From the NCBI RefSeq assembly GCF_014189505.1, contig NZ_CP050301.1, forward strand, positions 1,185,501 to 1,249,500: a stretch of 64,000 bases of DNA, given 5' to 3'. The position numbers and the translations under genes are program-made. The notes beneath the pieces are model-generated. The model saw nothing but the letters and a program-made list of their open reading frames with translations. It searched no databases and was not told the origin of the DNA. Positions 47,287-57,612 of the stretch are shown one piece after another. Positions within the stretch are counted from its first letter, which is position 1. Each line of letters begins with the position of its first letter. The stretch is from Phyllobacterium sp. 628. GTDB lineage: Bacteria > Pseudomonadota > Alphaproteobacteria > Rhizobiales > Rhizobiaceae.

Positions 47287-48243
47287 TCAATATTGCGCTT
47301 CCCGGTCGACGATATTTTTCAATGGCTCGCCGCGTTCATAGGATTCGATCTGGGCGATGATTTCAGGAACGAGTGCCGAAGGGCTGGAGCTTGCTGCCGC
47401 ATGCGGTGTGATGACCACCTGCGGATGATTCCATAGCGCACTGTCCTTGGGCAAAGGTTCCTTGTTAAACACATCAAGCGTCACGGCCGACAGCATGCCG
47501 CGTTCGAGTGCCGCCAGGATATCTGCCTCATTCTGCAGGCCGCCACGGCCTGCATTGATCAGCACCGGTGCGCCGAGCGGACCATCGGTCTTCATCTGGG
47601 CAAACAGGCTCATGGAAAGAATGCCTTTTGTCTCGGGTGTCAACGGCAACAGCGAGACCATAATGTCCGCGTCCTTCAGGAAATCCTTGAGCCCGTCTTT
47701 GCCATGATGGCTGGTGATACCGTCCAGCACCTGCAAACGGCGGCTCCAGCCGCTGACCTTGAAGCCCAGCGCGCGCAGTTTCAACGCCGCATCGCGTCCA
47801 AGCACACCCATGCCGAGAATGCCGACGGTGACTTCGTGGGCTGCGGGCTGGCGGCGGTCCTCATGCCAGACTTTGCCGGCCTGCTGCTGGCGGTAGCGCA
47901 GACCAAGACGATGATGATCAAGCACCTGCCAGACCACATATTCGGTCATGCGCATGGTCAGGTCAGGCGAAACAATACGAACAATAGGCACATCGGGAAT
48001 CTGATCGTCGTGGAAAACATGATCCACACCGGCGCCCAGCGAAAAAATGACTTCAAGATTTGGCAAATCGGCGAGCGAACCCGGCCGCTGTTTCCACACC
48101 AGTGCGTAACGAACTTTTTCTTTGTCCGTATCAGTGTTCAACACGAGTTTGCGGCCCGGTGCATTCTTGGCAAACTCCGATAGCCAGACGTCCGGATCCC
48201 AGCCTGTGACAGCCAGAAAAATCGTATCGCTTGTCCCGGTCAT
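47287..48243 (-). CDS. ghrA: Glyoxylate/hydroxypyruvate reductase A (2-hydroxyacid dehydrogenase)
   Basis: A 318-residue NAD(P)-dependent 2-hydroxyacid dehydrogenase with GILGMGVLG as the dinucleotide loop and the Arg/Glu/His triad in NAGRGGL, FNKEPLP and TPHAAAS. Length and N-terminus fit GhrA, which reduces glyoxylate and hydroxypyruvate. Its start overlaps the stop of yejF by 4 bp, so it is read as the last gene of the yej operon, which is unexpected for its function. Confidence 0.85.
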   Translation of the reverse strand: MTGTSDTIFLAVTGWDPDVWLSEFAKNAPGRKLVLNTDTDKEKVRYALVWKQRPGSLADLPNLEVIFSLGAGVDHVFHDDQIPDVPIVRIVSPDLTMRMTEYVVWQVLDHHRLGLRYRQQQAGKVWHEDRRQPAAHEVTVGILGMGVLGRDAALKLRALGFKVSGWSRRLQVLDGITSHHGKDGLKDFLKDADIMVSLLPLTPETKGILSMSLFAQMKTDGPLGAPVLINAGRGGLQNEADILAALERGMLSAVTLDVFNKEPLPKDSALWNHPQVVITPHAAASSSPSALVPEIIAQIESYERGEPLKNIVDREAQY

Positions 48244-49871
48244 TCGCTTACTGCTCCCTTTTCGGCCGTTTCTATCCTGAAGGCTGCCGCCATCAGTGCT
48301 TTTGTGTAGTCGCTCTTCGGATTGGCAAAAATTTCCTCCGATGGACCATATTCCACTGCTTTGCCATTACGCATCACCAGCACATCATTGGCCAGTGCCT
48401 TGACCACTTTGAGGTCATGGCTGATGAAAAGATAGGCCAGATTGTGCTTCTGCTGCAATCCGCGCAACAGATCGACCACCTGCGCCTGTACACTCATATC
48501 AAGCGCCGAGGTTGGTTCATCCAGCATGACAAAGCGCGGATTAAGCACCATAGCGCGCGCTATGGCGATGCGCTGACGCTGACCGCCGGAAAATTCATGC
48601 GGATAGCGGAAGCGATTCTCAGGATCGAGATTGACTTCTTTGAGCGCCGCGACGACCCGCGCATCGCGCTCGTCGGCTGACAGTTTCGGCTCGTGCACCG
48701 CAAGGCCTTCGGCCACAATATCGGCAATCGACATGCGCGGCGACAGCGATCCAAAGGGATCCTGAAACACGATCTGCAACTCGCGCCGCAACGGGCGCAT
48801 CTGCTTGAACGAGAACTGGTTGATATCCTTTTCGCCAAAGCGAATGACACCTTGCGACGAGATCATCCGTGACAGGGCAAGTCCCAGCGTGGTCTTACCG
48901 GAACCGGATTCGCCAACCACGCCGAGTGTCTGCCCGGCGCGAATGGTGACATCGATGCCATCCACGGCCTTCACATGATCGACTGTGCGGCGCAGAAAAC
49001 CCTGCTTGATCGGGAACCACACTTTCACCTGTTCGCCGCGCATGACAGGCGCTGCCGACAGATCGGCGGAAGGCGGATTGCCCTTGGGTTCGGCAGCCAG
49101 CAGATGACGCGTATATTCGTGCTGCGGATTGTCGAAAATTTGCCTGGTCGGGCCGGTCTCGACGATCTTGCCGCCGGTCATAACACAGACGCGGTCGGCG
49201 ATCTTGCGCACGATGCCGAGATCATGCGTGATGAACAGCATCGACATGCCCTGCGCTTTTTTAAGGTCGGCCAGCAATTGCAGGATTTGCGCCTGCACCG
49301 TCACGTCGAGGGCGGTCGTCGGCTCGTCCGCAATCAGCAGTTTCGGCTTGTTGGCAAGCGCCATGGCGATCATGACACGCTGGCGCTGCCCGCCGGAAAG
49401 CTGGTGCGGATAGGCATCCAGCCGCTTTTCCGGTTCACGAATCCCCACTTCATGCAGAAGCGCGAGCGTGCGTTCCTTTGCTGCCGCATCGCGCATGCCC
49501 TGATGCAGCTTTAGTACCTCGACAATCTGCTTCTCGATGGAATGCAGCGGATTGAGCGATGTCATCGGCTCCTGAAAAATCATGGTGATGTCATTGCCGC
49601 GAACGCGGCGCAGATCATTCTCATTGCTATCAAGAAGATCCTGACCGTTAAACAGGATTTGGCCCGATGGATGCGAAGCAGGCGGATAGGGCAGCAGTTT
49701 CAGGATAGACAGCGCCGATACCGATTTGCCCGAGCCGGATTCGCCCACCAGCGCCACGGTTTCACCTTGAGCAATGTCGAACGACACATGATCGACAGCA
49801 ATCGACTCCCGGCCATTCTGGGTGAATGCAACCGACAGGTCGCGGACGGAAAGGAGAGGGGCCGCGCTCAT
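48240..49871 (-). CDS. yejF: Peptide ABC transporter ATP-binding protein YejF
   Basis: A 543-residue double ABC ATPase: two nucleotide-binding domains, each with its own Walker A (GESGSGKS, about residue 43; GESGSGKT, about 330), signature (LSGGQRQR, FSGGQRQR) and Walker B. It powers the Yej oligopeptide importer. The open frame runs on to 49976; ATG 49871 overlaps the yejE stop by 4 bp and is the best start. Confidence 0.95.
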   Translation of the reverse strand: MSAAPLLSVRDLSVAFTQNGRESIAVDHVSFDIAQGETVALVGESGSGKSVSALSILKLLPYPPASHPSGQILFNGQDLLDSNENDLRRVRGNDITMIFQEPMTSLNPLHSIEKQIVEVLKLHQGMRDAAAKERTLALLHEVGIREPEKRLDAYPHQLSGGQRQRVMIAMALANKPKLLIADEPTTALDVTVQAQILQLLADLKKAQGMSMLFITHDLGIVRKIADRVCVMTGGKIVETGPTRQIFDNPQHEYTRHLLAAEPKGNPPSADLSAAPVMRGEQVKVWFPIKQGFLRRTVDHVKAVDGIDVTIRAGQTLGVVGESGSGKTTLGLALSRMISSQGVIRFGEKDINQFSFKQMRPLRRELQIVFQDPFGSLSPRMSIADIVAEGLAVHEPKLSADERDARVVAALKEVNLDPENRFRYPHEFSGGQRQRIAIARAMVLNPRFVMLDEPTSALDMSVQAQVVDLLRGLQQKHNLAYLFISHDLKVVKALANDVLVMRNGKAVEYGPSEEIFANPKSDYTKALMAAAFRIETAEKGAVSE

Positions 49872-51016
49872 TTGAAAGCCTTGCGTGGATCGAAAGCGTC
49901 GCGCGTGGCTTCGCCGACAAAAATCAGCAGCGACAGCATCAGCGAGATCACGACAAAGCCGGTCAGACCCAGCCAAGGCGCCTGCAGATTGTTCTTGCCC
50001 TGCGCCAGCAATTCACCCAGCGACGGTGAGCCAGGCGGCAGGCCAAAGCCAAGGAAATCGAGCGAGGTGAGTGTGGTGATCGATCCGTTGAGAATAAAAG
50101 GCAGAAAGGTCAGTGTCGTCACCATCGCGTTGGGCAGAAGATGCCGGAACATTATGGTCCGGTCGCGCACACCAAGCGCCCGTGCCGCATTCACATATTC
50201 AAAGTTGCGGGCGCGCAGGAACTCCGCGCGGACAATGCCGACGAAATGCACCCAGGAAAACAGCAGCATAATGCACAGCAGGATCCAGAAGCCAGGCGGC
50301 AGGATCGATGCCATGATTAGAAGCAGATAGAGTGTCGGTACAGAGGACCAGATTTCGATGAAACGCTGGGCCAGCAGATCCAGCCAGCCACCGAAATAGC
50401 CTTGCAATGCACCGGCTGTCACGCCGATCACCGCCGAAGCCGCCGTGAGGATCAGACCGAACAGAACGGAGATGCGGAACCCGTAAAGCGCGCGGGCAAA
50501 GACATCGCGTGCCTGATCGTCCGTGCCCAGAATATTCATATTGCCGAATGTGCAATTGGCATCATTGACGCCCTGCGGATAGCGGGCGCAACGCTGTTCC
50601 GGCGTGTAGAGCCAGAACGGTTTGGATGGTGCGGTATCCGGCAGTTCGTTGTTCACCGTGCGGTAGGAATAGCGCACCGGCGGCCAGACCGCCCAGCCAT
50701 TGCTGTTGATCTCGTCCTGAATCACCGGATCGCGATAATCTGTCACCGCATAGAAACCGTTGAACTTCTCCTCGGGATAGTCGACCAGAACCGGAAACAG
50801 GATTTCGCCCTTGTAGGAAATGACGATCGGCTTGTCGTTGGCGATGAATTCCCCAAACAGTGATCCGATAAACAGGAACAGAAATAGCCATAGAGCCCAC
50901 CAGCCGCGCCGGTTGGCCTTGAAGTTCTGCCAGCGCCGCGCGTTGAGCGGCGACAGGCGCGGGCGGCGCACCTTGGCGGCAGAGGCTTGTGTGTCGAGTG
51001 CCATGTCGCTCATCAC
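49868..51016 (-). CDS. yejE: Peptide ABC transporter permease YejE
   Basis: A 382-residue BPD-type permease with an N-terminal helix, a large periplasmic insert holding two Cys ([14 protein letters not shown]), and about five further helices. The coupling-loop EAA-type motif [17 protein letters not shown] is present. It pairs with YejB in the inner membrane. It starts with ATGATG and overlaps the yejB stop by 4 bp. Confidence 0.94.
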   Translation of the reverse strand: MMSDMALDTQASAAKVRRPRLSPLNARRWQNFKANRRGWWALWLFLFLFIGSLFGEFIANDKPIVISYKGEILFPVLVDYPEEKFNGFYAVTDYRDPVIQDEINSNGWAVWPPVRYSYRTVNNELPDTAPSKPFWLYTPEQRCARYPQGVNDANCTFGNMNILGTDDQARDVFARALYGFRISVLFGLILTAASAVIGVTAGALQGYFGGWLDLLAQRFIEIWSSVPTLYLLLIMASILPPGFWILLCIMLLFSWVHFVGIVRAEFLRARNFEYVNAARALGVRDRTIMFRHLLPNAMVTTLTFLPFILNGSITTLTSLDFLGFGLPPGSPSLGELLAQGKNNLQAPWLGLTGFVVISLMLSLLIFVGEATRDAFDPRKAFK

Positions 51017-52116
51017 ACGTCCCTCCGCTCAAAATCAATGCGTGGATCGATCCACGTATAGAGAAGATCGGAGAGCAGGCTGATCACCACACCGACAAGC
51101 GCGAAGATATAAACCGTGGCGATAACCACGGGATAATCGCGGTTGATGATCGATTCGTAGCCGAGCAGCCCAAGACCATCGAGCGAGAAGATGGCTTCAA
51201 TCAACAGCTGGCCGGTGAAGAAGATCGAGATGAAGGCGCTGGGGAACCCCGATATGACAATCAGCATCGCGTTGCGGAACACATGGCCATAAAGGATTTT
51301 GCGTTCGCTCAGGCCCTTGGCGCGGGCTGTCGTCACATATTGCTTGCGAATCTCATCGAGAAACGAGTTCTTGGTCAAAAGCGTTGTGGTGGCAAAGGCC
51401 GACAGCAGCATGGCAGTCAGCGGCAGGGCGATGTGCCATGCATAATCGACGATCTTGCCGAAAAAGGAGAGGTCGGCAAAATTGTTCGAGGTCAAACCGC
51501 GCAACGGGAACCAGTCGAAGAACGAGCCGCCGGCAAAGAAAACGATCAGCATAATACCGAAGAGAAAGCCGGGAATGGCATAGCCAACAATGATGATGGC
51601 GCTGGTCCAGACGTCGAATGTCGATCCATCCTTGATCGCCTTGCGTATCCCTAGGGGTATCGAAATCATATAGGAAAGAAGCGTCATCCATAGGCCGAGC
51701 GATATGGAAACCGGCAGCTTCTCCTTGATGAGCTGGATCACGCTGATATCGCGGAAATAGCTGTTGCCGAAGTCAAAACGCACATAGTTCCAGACGAGAA
51801 TACGAAAGCGCTCCAACGGCGGTTTGTCCAAGCCAAACTGCTTTTCAAGGCTGGCAATGAAGGCCGGGTCCAGCCCCTGCGCACCGCGATATTTCGAATT
51901 GCCGGCACCTGTGCCGAGAGTATCGTTGCTTTGGCCGAAATCCGCGCCACCGCCGCCGATACGGTCGAGAGCGTTGCCGCCCTGACCGGTCAACTGACCG
52001 ATGATGCGCTGGACCGGGCCGCCGGGAACGAATTGGACAATCACGAAACAGACAAGCAGGACCCCGAACAGGGTCGGTATCATCAGAAGCAAACGCCGGA
52101 GAATATAAGCTCCCAT
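51013..52116 (-). CDS. yejB: Peptide ABC transporter permease YejB
   Basis: A 367-residue BPD-type permease of the DppB family, starting [20 protein letters not shown], with an unusually long periplasmic region of about 60 residues (Gly/Asn-rich, residues 35-100), and the EAA motif [14 protein letters not shown]. Partner of YejE. Starts 30 bp downstream of yejA2. Confidence 0.94.
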   Translation of the reverse strand: MGAYILRRLLLMIPTLFGVLLVCFVIVQFVPGGPVQRIIGQLTGQGGNALDRIGGGGADFGQSNDTLGTGAGNSKYRGAQGLDPAFIASLEKQFGLDKPPLERFRILVWNYVRFDFGNSYFRDISVIQLIKEKLPVSISLGLWMTLLSYMISIPLGIRKAIKDGSTFDVWTSAIIIVGYAIPGFLFGIMLIVFFAGGSFFDWFPLRGLTSNNFADLSFFGKIVDYAWHIALPLTAMLLSAFATTTLLTKNSFLDEIRKQYVTTARAKGLSERKILYGHVFRNAMLIVISGFPSAFISIFFTGQLLIEAIFSLDGLGLLGYESIINRDYPVVIATVYIFALVGVVISLLSDLLYTWIDPRIDFERRDV

Positions 52117-52146
52117 CAGGGGGTTCCTCTGGAGGTCACTGCGTAT

Positions 52147-54024
52147 TCAAATCTTGCCAATTGCCCTTGCCTTCGCTTCGTCAAACCACCACAGCGTCTC
52201 TACCGGAAAACCATAATCGGGCTTCGGCTCCTTGAAGCCGAACATATCCCAATAGGCGATCAGGTGATTCGCACTGTACCAATTTGGAATCCAGTCGCGT
52301 CTTATACGCAAGAGCCGATCCAGAACACGCATAATCGTGACCAATTCGGCGCGCGTCGTTGCGCCACTGATCTTCTGGATCAATGCATCGACCGTCGGAT
52401 CGGCGATCCCGGCAAAATTGCGCGAGCCGGATACAGCCGCGGATTTTGAGCCGAACAGCGTGTCCAAACTCTCCTGAGTCGATGTTGGACTAAGGGAGAT
52501 GCCGAAACCCGTCATGTCGAAATCAAAATCCTGCAAGCGGATCTGGTATTGCGCCGGATCGACAAGCCGCAAGGTGGCGTTGATGCCGATGGCATTGAGA
52601 TTGTTGATGAAAGGGGTTGACGATCGCGTAAAGACTTCAGCCTGGATCAACAGCTCAAGATTAAGTGTCTGACCGTTCGTATCGACAAACTTGCCATTCG
52701 TCCTTGTATAGCCTGCGGCAGTGATCAGTTCGATGGCGCGGCGCAGATTGTTCCTGTCGCGCCCGGAACCGTCCGATGTCGGCTGCATGACCACGTCACC
52801 GAAAATCTCTGGCGGCAGCTTGTCGCGCAGTGGCTCCATAATCGCCAGCTCTTCTGCTGACGGTTTGCCTTCCGCTCGAAATTCGGACTTTTCAAACAGA
52901 GATTGCGAGCGCTCGTAGACACCATAGAAAAGGTTCTTCTGCGTCCATTCAAAATCGAAGCATAATGCGACAGCTTCCCGGACGCGTTGATCGCGAAATT
53001 GCGCGCGCCGCTCGTTGAACGCCCAGCCCTGCATGGTAGGGCGTTTTTCGCTTGAGAACTCACGCTTGACCACCCGTTTTTGCGCAATGGCGGGGAAATT
53101 GTATTCCGTCGCCCACGTCTTGGCGACGGATTCGGACCGCCAGTAAATATCGCCCTTCTTGAAGGCCTCGAAATCCGGCTGCCGGTCGCGGAAGAATTCG
53201 ATGCGAATGCGGTCGAAATTGTTGGAACCCCGCATAACGGGTAAATCCTTCGCCCAATAATCGGTGACACGCTCGAGTTCTATCGTCTGTCCGACGCGAA
53301 CGATGCCGACACGGTATGCGCCAGACCCAAGCGGGGCTTCGAGCGTGGAGGCGTCGAAATCGCGGGTTGCGTACCAGGCTTTGGAGAGGATCGGAATGGC
53401 CGCGGCGATGTCGAGAATCGCGCGATCCGAATGTTTGCCGGAAAAGGTAAGGCGCAGCGTATGATCGTCTTCGGCAACGATCTCCTGCAATTCCGTCAAG
53501 ATCAAAGAAAGATCGGGATGGCCCTTGGCCTTCAATGTTTCATAGCTGAAAGCAGCGTCATGGGCCGTTAACGGCGAACCGTCGTGAAAACGTGCTTCGG
53601 GGCGAAGTTTGAAAGTGAAAGTGCGCTTGTCATCAGAGACCGTGACACTTTCGGCGACCAGGCCATAAATCGCGTCCGGTTCGTCCTGCGCGGATGTCAT
53701 CAAGGAATCGAAGCACAGCTCCATACGCGGCGGTGCATCGCCACGCCCGCTGAAACCGTTCAAAGTATTGAACGTCTGCGTTGATTGGTTGAAATACCAT
53801 GTCGGCGGCGAGAAGCAGAACGTGCCGCCCTTCGGCGCATCGGGATTGGTATAGTCAAAGTGGGTGAAGTCTTTGGGATATTTAAGTTCGCCAAAGGCCG
53901 ACAAGCCATGCAGCGGCACCCCGGTTTTCACATCCGCCAGTGCCAGACGCGGTGCAAGCGCGGCCAGCGCCGCGCTTCCCGAATATTTCAGCAGATCCCG
54001 GCGATTGAGATGGCCGCCCATCAT
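52147..54024 (-). CDS. yejA2: Peptide ABC transporter substrate-binding protein YejA2
   Basis: A 625-residue extracytoplasmic binding protein of the oligopeptide (SBP_bac_5) family. The N-terminus MMGGHLNRRDLLKYSG has a twin-arginine motif (RRDLLK) and a hydrophobic stretch, so export is probably by Tat. The shared stretch NPDAPKGGT and overall length match YejA1. ATG 54024 overlaps the yejA1 stop; the frame extends to 54072. Confidence 0.92.
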   Translation of the reverse strand: MMGGHLNRRDLLKYSGSAALAALAPRLALADVKTGVPLHGLSAFGELKYPKDFTHFDYTNPDAPKGGTFCFSPPTWYFNQSTQTFNTLNGFSGRGDAPPRMELCFDSLMTSAQDEPDAIYGLVAESVTVSDDKRTFTFKLRPEARFHDGSPLTAHDAAFSYETLKAKGHPDLSLILTELQEIVAEDDHTLRLTFSGKHSDRAILDIAAAIPILSKAWYATRDFDASTLEAPLGSGAYRVGIVRVGQTIELERVTDYWAKDLPVMRGSNNFDRIRIEFFRDRQPDFEAFKKGDIYWRSESVAKTWATEYNFPAIAQKRVVKREFSSEKRPTMQGWAFNERRAQFRDQRVREAVALCFDFEWTQKNLFYGVYERSQSLFEKSEFRAEGKPSAEELAIMEPLRDKLPPEIFGDVVMQPTSDGSGRDRNNLRRAIELITAAGYTRTNGKFVDTNGQTLNLELLIQAEVFTRSSTPFINNLNAIGINATLRLVDPAQYQIRLQDFDFDMTGFGISLSPTSTQESLDTLFGSKSAAVSGSRNFAGIADPTVDALIQKISGATTRAELVTIMRVLDRLLRIRRDWIPNWYSANHLIAYWDMFGFKEPKPDYGFPVETLWWFDEAKARAIGKI

Positions 54025-55913
54025 TGTGCCTTGGCCTTCAGCGCTTGTTCTTTGGCGGTGTCGATCCACCATGAGAATGGATCAATACCAATATAATCCG
54101 GTTGCTTCTCAGGCATCCCAAACTTGTTCCAGTAGGCGATTTTGATCCGGTCGTCGTACCATTGTGGCACCACGTAATAATTCCACAGGAGAACCCGGTC
54201 GAGCGCCCGTGTGGCCGCAACGAGTTCATCGCGATCTTTGGCGAAGATAACCTTGTCGATCAGCTTGTCGATTGCAGGATTCTTGATGCCCATATAATTG
54301 CGACTGCCCTTGCTGTCAGCCGCTGCCGATCCCCAAAAATCGCGCTGTTCATTGCCTGGTGAAAGGCTCTGAACCATCACAGAACGCGGTGTCGTGATAT
54401 CAAAATCGAAATCAGTTAGCCGCGAGGAAAATTGGGTACTATCCACAACCCGTATGCGGGCATCGATTCCAATCTTTCGCAAATTTTCCATGAATGGTCC
54501 GATGAACCGTTCATCAGTAGTATCTCCGGCGAGAAACTCGATGGCAAAGGGATTGCCTGTCTTGCTGTCTACCAGTTTGCCGCCCGTCTGTTCGTAACCA
54601 GCCTCTTTCATCAATTGTATCGCAGTTCGCAGGTTATCCCTCAGCGCTTGAGGGGAGTCGAACACTGGAAGTTTGAATTCCTTCGTGAAAACTTCAGGCG
54701 GAACTTCGCCGCGCACCGTCTCGAGAATTTCCAGCTCTTTGCTACTTGGCAACCCGGTTGCTGCCAGCTCCGATCCGGTGAAATAGCTGTAGACGCGCTT
54801 GTACTGGCCGAAGAACATATTCTTGCTCATCGTTTCAAAATCATAGACGAAGTTCAAAGCCTCACGAACTTTCGGATCTTTGAATTTGTCGCGCCGTGTG
54901 TTCAGCAAAAAGCCCTGCATTAGACCATAGGAGTGACGTGGGAACATGGCTTTGACCACATCCCCACGGGTAAAAGCCGGAAAATCATAGCCACGCATCC
55001 ATTTGCCGATGCTGGGTTCTGGCCGGAAGTCTTGGATGCCACCCTTTTTAAAAGCTTCCCATTCGGCGGTGGAGTCGCGGAAATATTCATATCGGACATG
55101 TTCGAAATTCTGACGTCCGACGTTGATCGGAAGGTCTTTGCCCCAGTAATCGGGCACGCGCGTCCAGACGATTGTTTTGCCAATATCAAAGCTTTCTATC
55201 CTGTAGGCGGACGAGCCCAATGGAATCTCTGTTGTTGGCTTCGAGATATCACGCTTCTTGCCATTGGCATCGGTTCCTTCCCACCAATGTTTCGGCAATA
55301 TCGGGAAATCACCCATGATGCTTGGCAATTCGCGGTTACCGCCACTTGCGAAGGTGAATGTAACCTCGCGGTCACCGGTTGCTTCGACCTTTGTCACATC
55401 GTGATAATACTTATTGTATAGAGGTGTCTGGGTTTTGAGCGTGTTGAAGGACCATATGACATCCTCAACCGTAATTGGCTGGCCATCATGCCATTTGGCT
55501 GCGGGGTTCAGGCGAAACTTGACCCACGAAAAATCATCGGGATAGGCCAGCGCTTCAGCAATCAGGCCATAATTCGTCGCTGGCTGGTCTGGTGCCTGGC
55601 TGAGAAGTGTATCGTAAAGCAGCCCTCCGCCGATCGGATTGTCGGATGGAGGCAATCCCGCCGCTGCGTTACCCTGAATAACAAATGGATTAAGGCTGTC
55701 AAATGATCCATCGGCTGTTTGATTAAGCGTGCCGCCCTTAGGGGCGTCTGGATTCACATAATCAAAATGTTTGAAATCCGCTGGATATTTCGGCTCTCCC
55801 AAGACACTCACGGCAGTCCGCCATTCGGGTTCTGCAGCCCTCGCATTTGACAGGGGAGCCATCGTCGTGACGGCAAGGAAAGCGAGGCTGGCAACGAAGG
55901 ATCGGAATTGCAA
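54021..55913 (-). CDS. yejA1: Peptide ABC transporter substrate-binding protein YejA1
   Basis: A 630-residue SBP_bac_5 protein with a normal Sec signal peptide (cleavage near NARA, about residue 26), the conserved NPDAPKGGTLNQ and a C-terminal region ending ISWW-like (DPFSWWIDTAKEQ). Tandem YejA1/YejA2 with YejBEF imports peptides and affects antimicrobial-peptide resistance in Brucella and rhizobia. It is first in the operon; a terminator of the neighbouring gene lies upstream. Confidence 0.94.
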   Translation of the reverse strand: MQFRSFVASLAFLAVTTMAPLSNARAAEPEWRTAVSVLGEPKYPADFKHFDYVNPDAPKGGTLNQTADGSFDSLNPFVIQGNAAAGLPPSDNPIGGGLLYDTLLSQAPDQPATNYGLIAEALAYPDDFSWVKFRLNPAAKWHDGQPITVEDVIWSFNTLKTQTPLYNKYYHDVTKVEATGDREVTFTFASGGNRELPSIMGDFPILPKHWWEGTDANGKKRDISKPTTEIPLGSSAYRIESFDIGKTIVWTRVPDYWGKDLPINVGRQNFEHVRYEYFRDSTAEWEAFKKGGIQDFRPEPSIGKWMRGYDFPAFTRGDVVKAMFPRHSYGLMQGFLLNTRRDKFKDPKVREALNFVYDFETMSKNMFFGQYKRVYSYFTGSELAATGLPSSKELEILETVRGEVPPEVFTKEFKLPVFDSPQALRDNLRTAIQLMKEAGYEQTGGKLVDSKTGNPFAIEFLAGDTTDERFIGPFMENLRKIGIDARIRVVDSTQFSSRLTDFDFDITTPRSVMVQSLSPGNEQRDFWGSAAADSKGSRNYMGIKNPAIDKLIDKVIFAKDRDELVAATRALDRVLLWNYYVVPQWYDDRIKIAYWNKFGMPEKQPDYIGIDPFSWWIDTAKEQALKAKAQ

Positions 55914-56007
55914 ATCAGGTCTCCATAGTTCTCTGGCCTTTAGTCTAAGAGAAAATGCGGCAGAGAACAGGCCTTCGGCAAAAAAACACGCAGTCTTGAT
56001 GTCGATA

Positions 56008-56039
56008 CAAAAAAGCCGGGCACTGGGCCCGGCTTTTTC
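56008..56039 (-). terminator. Terminator of the cytochrome c gene
   Basis: A stem aagccggg/cccggctt (56013-56020 with 56028-56035) with A-run on its left and T-run on its right. On minus it follows the cytochrome c stop by about 20 bp and precedes the yejA1 promoter. Confidence 0.9.
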
Positions 56040-56056
56040 TGGAACGGATGTTGGGT

Positions 56057-56692
56057 TTACTTGGTCGGTGCAGGTGCTGCACCTTCAGCCGGTTTGGCCG
56101 GATCGGCTGGCTTGTCACCACCGGCTGGCGCCGCATCGGCTGCAGGCAACGGCTTTGGACTATCGGAAAGTGTACGCAGATAAGCAATCAGGTCAGCGCG
56201 CTCATTGTCCTTCTTGTCGCCGGCAAAGCCCATGGCAGTGCCCTTGATGTAGGCCTTTGGCGAGGTCAGGAAGTGATTGAGATGGTCAAATGTCCACAGT
56301 TCCTTGCCGCCCTTGGAGAAGTCCTTGATGGCGCCGGAATAGCTGAAGCCTTCATGTGTCGCCATTGGACGGTCAACAATGTCCCAAAGGTTTGGACCAA
56401 CCTTGTTGGCGCCGCCCTTTTCACCCGTGTGGCAAGCCTGACAGCGCTTGAAAATCGCTTCACCGCGTGTCGCGTCAGCAGAAGCCAGCAGCGTTGCAAT
56501 CGGCACAGCAGCGGCAGCTGCCGGCGCACCTGCTTCACCTTCACCACCAGCTTCGGCAGCCTGGATGATAAAGCCGGGTTTTTCGGGCGCATGCGAGTCA
56601 AATATGAAATCCGAAAGGATGCCTGCCGTCATGACAACGAAAACCGTTGCCAGAAACGCCATGGCGTATTTGTTGAATGCGCTCGAATCCAT
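56057..56692 (-). CDS. Membrane-anchored c-type cytochrome (CycM type)
   Basis: A 211-residue protein with an uncleaved N-terminal membrane helix ([18 protein letters not shown]), an Ala/Glu-rich linker, one cytochrome c domain with heme site CQACH (about residue 84) and a Met ligand in GTAMGF, and an Ala/Pro-rich tail. Rhizobial CycM carries electrons from the bc1 complex to the aa3 oxidase. Divergent from kdsB. Confidence 0.88.
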   Translation of the reverse strand: MDSSAFNKYAMAFLATVFVVMTAGILSDFIFDSHAPEKPGFIIQAAEAGGEGEAGAPAAAAAVPIATLLASADATRGEAIFKRCQACHTGEKGGANKVGPNLWDIVDRPMATHEGFSYSGAIKDFSKGGKELWTFDHLNHFLTSPKAYIKGTAMGFAGDKKDNERADLIAYLRTLSDSPKPLPAADAAPAGGDKPADPAKPAEGAAPAPTK

Positions 56693-56862
56693 TGTCGCTC
56701 ATTGCTCCTCTTGCGGAGGTTCTCATTATCTGGTCAATGCAAACCGCTGCATTATTTGACGAGAGTCCCCTCGTGATCGCGCGGAAACTAGGTCTTTTGC
56801 TGAAGAGTTGCAACACATATAAGGGCTATTCTGCCTGAGACTTTTTGACACCGTAGGCTGTT

Positions 56863-57609
56863 ATGACGATGAAAACATTGACCCTGATTCCGGCCCGGAT
56901 GGCCTCAACACGCCTTCCCGGCAAGCCGCTGGCCGATATTGCCGGCAAGCCGATGATTGTCCACGTGGCCGAAAGGGCGCTGGCCGCCGGATTGGGGCGT
57001 GCGGTGGTTGCCACAGACAGTGCAGAGGTGAAAGCTGCCGTAGAGGCACACGGGCTTGAAGCCGTGATGACCCGCAGCGACCATGAATCCGGTTCCGACC
57101 GCATCTATGAGGCATTGCTGGCACTCGACCCAAACGGCGAGATCGATGCCATTGTCAATGTGCAGGGTGATCTTCCAACCATCGATCCGGAGCTTATAAA
57201 GCGTGCTTTACGCCCCTTGCAGAACGGACCAGCGGATATCGCCACGCTTTGTGTAGAAATCGTTCGGAACGATGAAAAGACCAATCCCAATGTGGTGAAG
57301 GTTATCGGGTCAAGCATTGGCGCCGGACAAATGCGCGCGCTTTATTTCACCCGCGCCACTGCCCCCTATGGCAATGGTCCGCTTTATCATCATATCGGGC
57401 TTTACACGTATCGCCGCGCCGCACTCGAGCGTTTCGTCGGGCTTGGCCCGTCACCGCTGGAGCAGCGCGAAAAACTGGAACAATTGCGCGCGCTGGAAGC
57501 CGGCATGCGCATTGACGTCGAGATCGTTGATTCTGTGCCGCTGGGTGTTGATACGCCCGACGATCTCGAACGGGCACGTGACATTCTTACTACCACAAAG
57601 GGTAATTGA
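56863..57609 (+). CDS. kdsB: 3-deoxy-manno-octulosonate cytidylyltransferase
   Basis: KdsB activates KDO as CMP-KDO for LPS core synthesis. The 248-residue product has the nucleotide motif [14 protein letters not shown] at the N-terminus and [11 protein letters not shown]. It is followed 3 bp later by pheA in the same direction, an arrangement conserved in this order. Confidence 0.96.
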   Translation: MTMKTLTLIPARMASTRLPGKPLADIAGKPMIVHVAERALAAGLGRAVVATDSAEVKAAVEAHGLEAVMTRSDHESGSDRIYEALLALDPNGEIDAIVNVQGDLPTIDPELIKRALRPLQNGPADIATLCVEIVRNDEKTNPNVVKVIGSSIGAGQMRALYFTRATAPYGNGPLYHHIGLYTYRRAALERFVGLGPSPLEQREKLEQLRALEAGMRIDVEIVDSVPLGVDTPDDLERARDILTTTKGN

Positions 57610-57612
57610 ACT

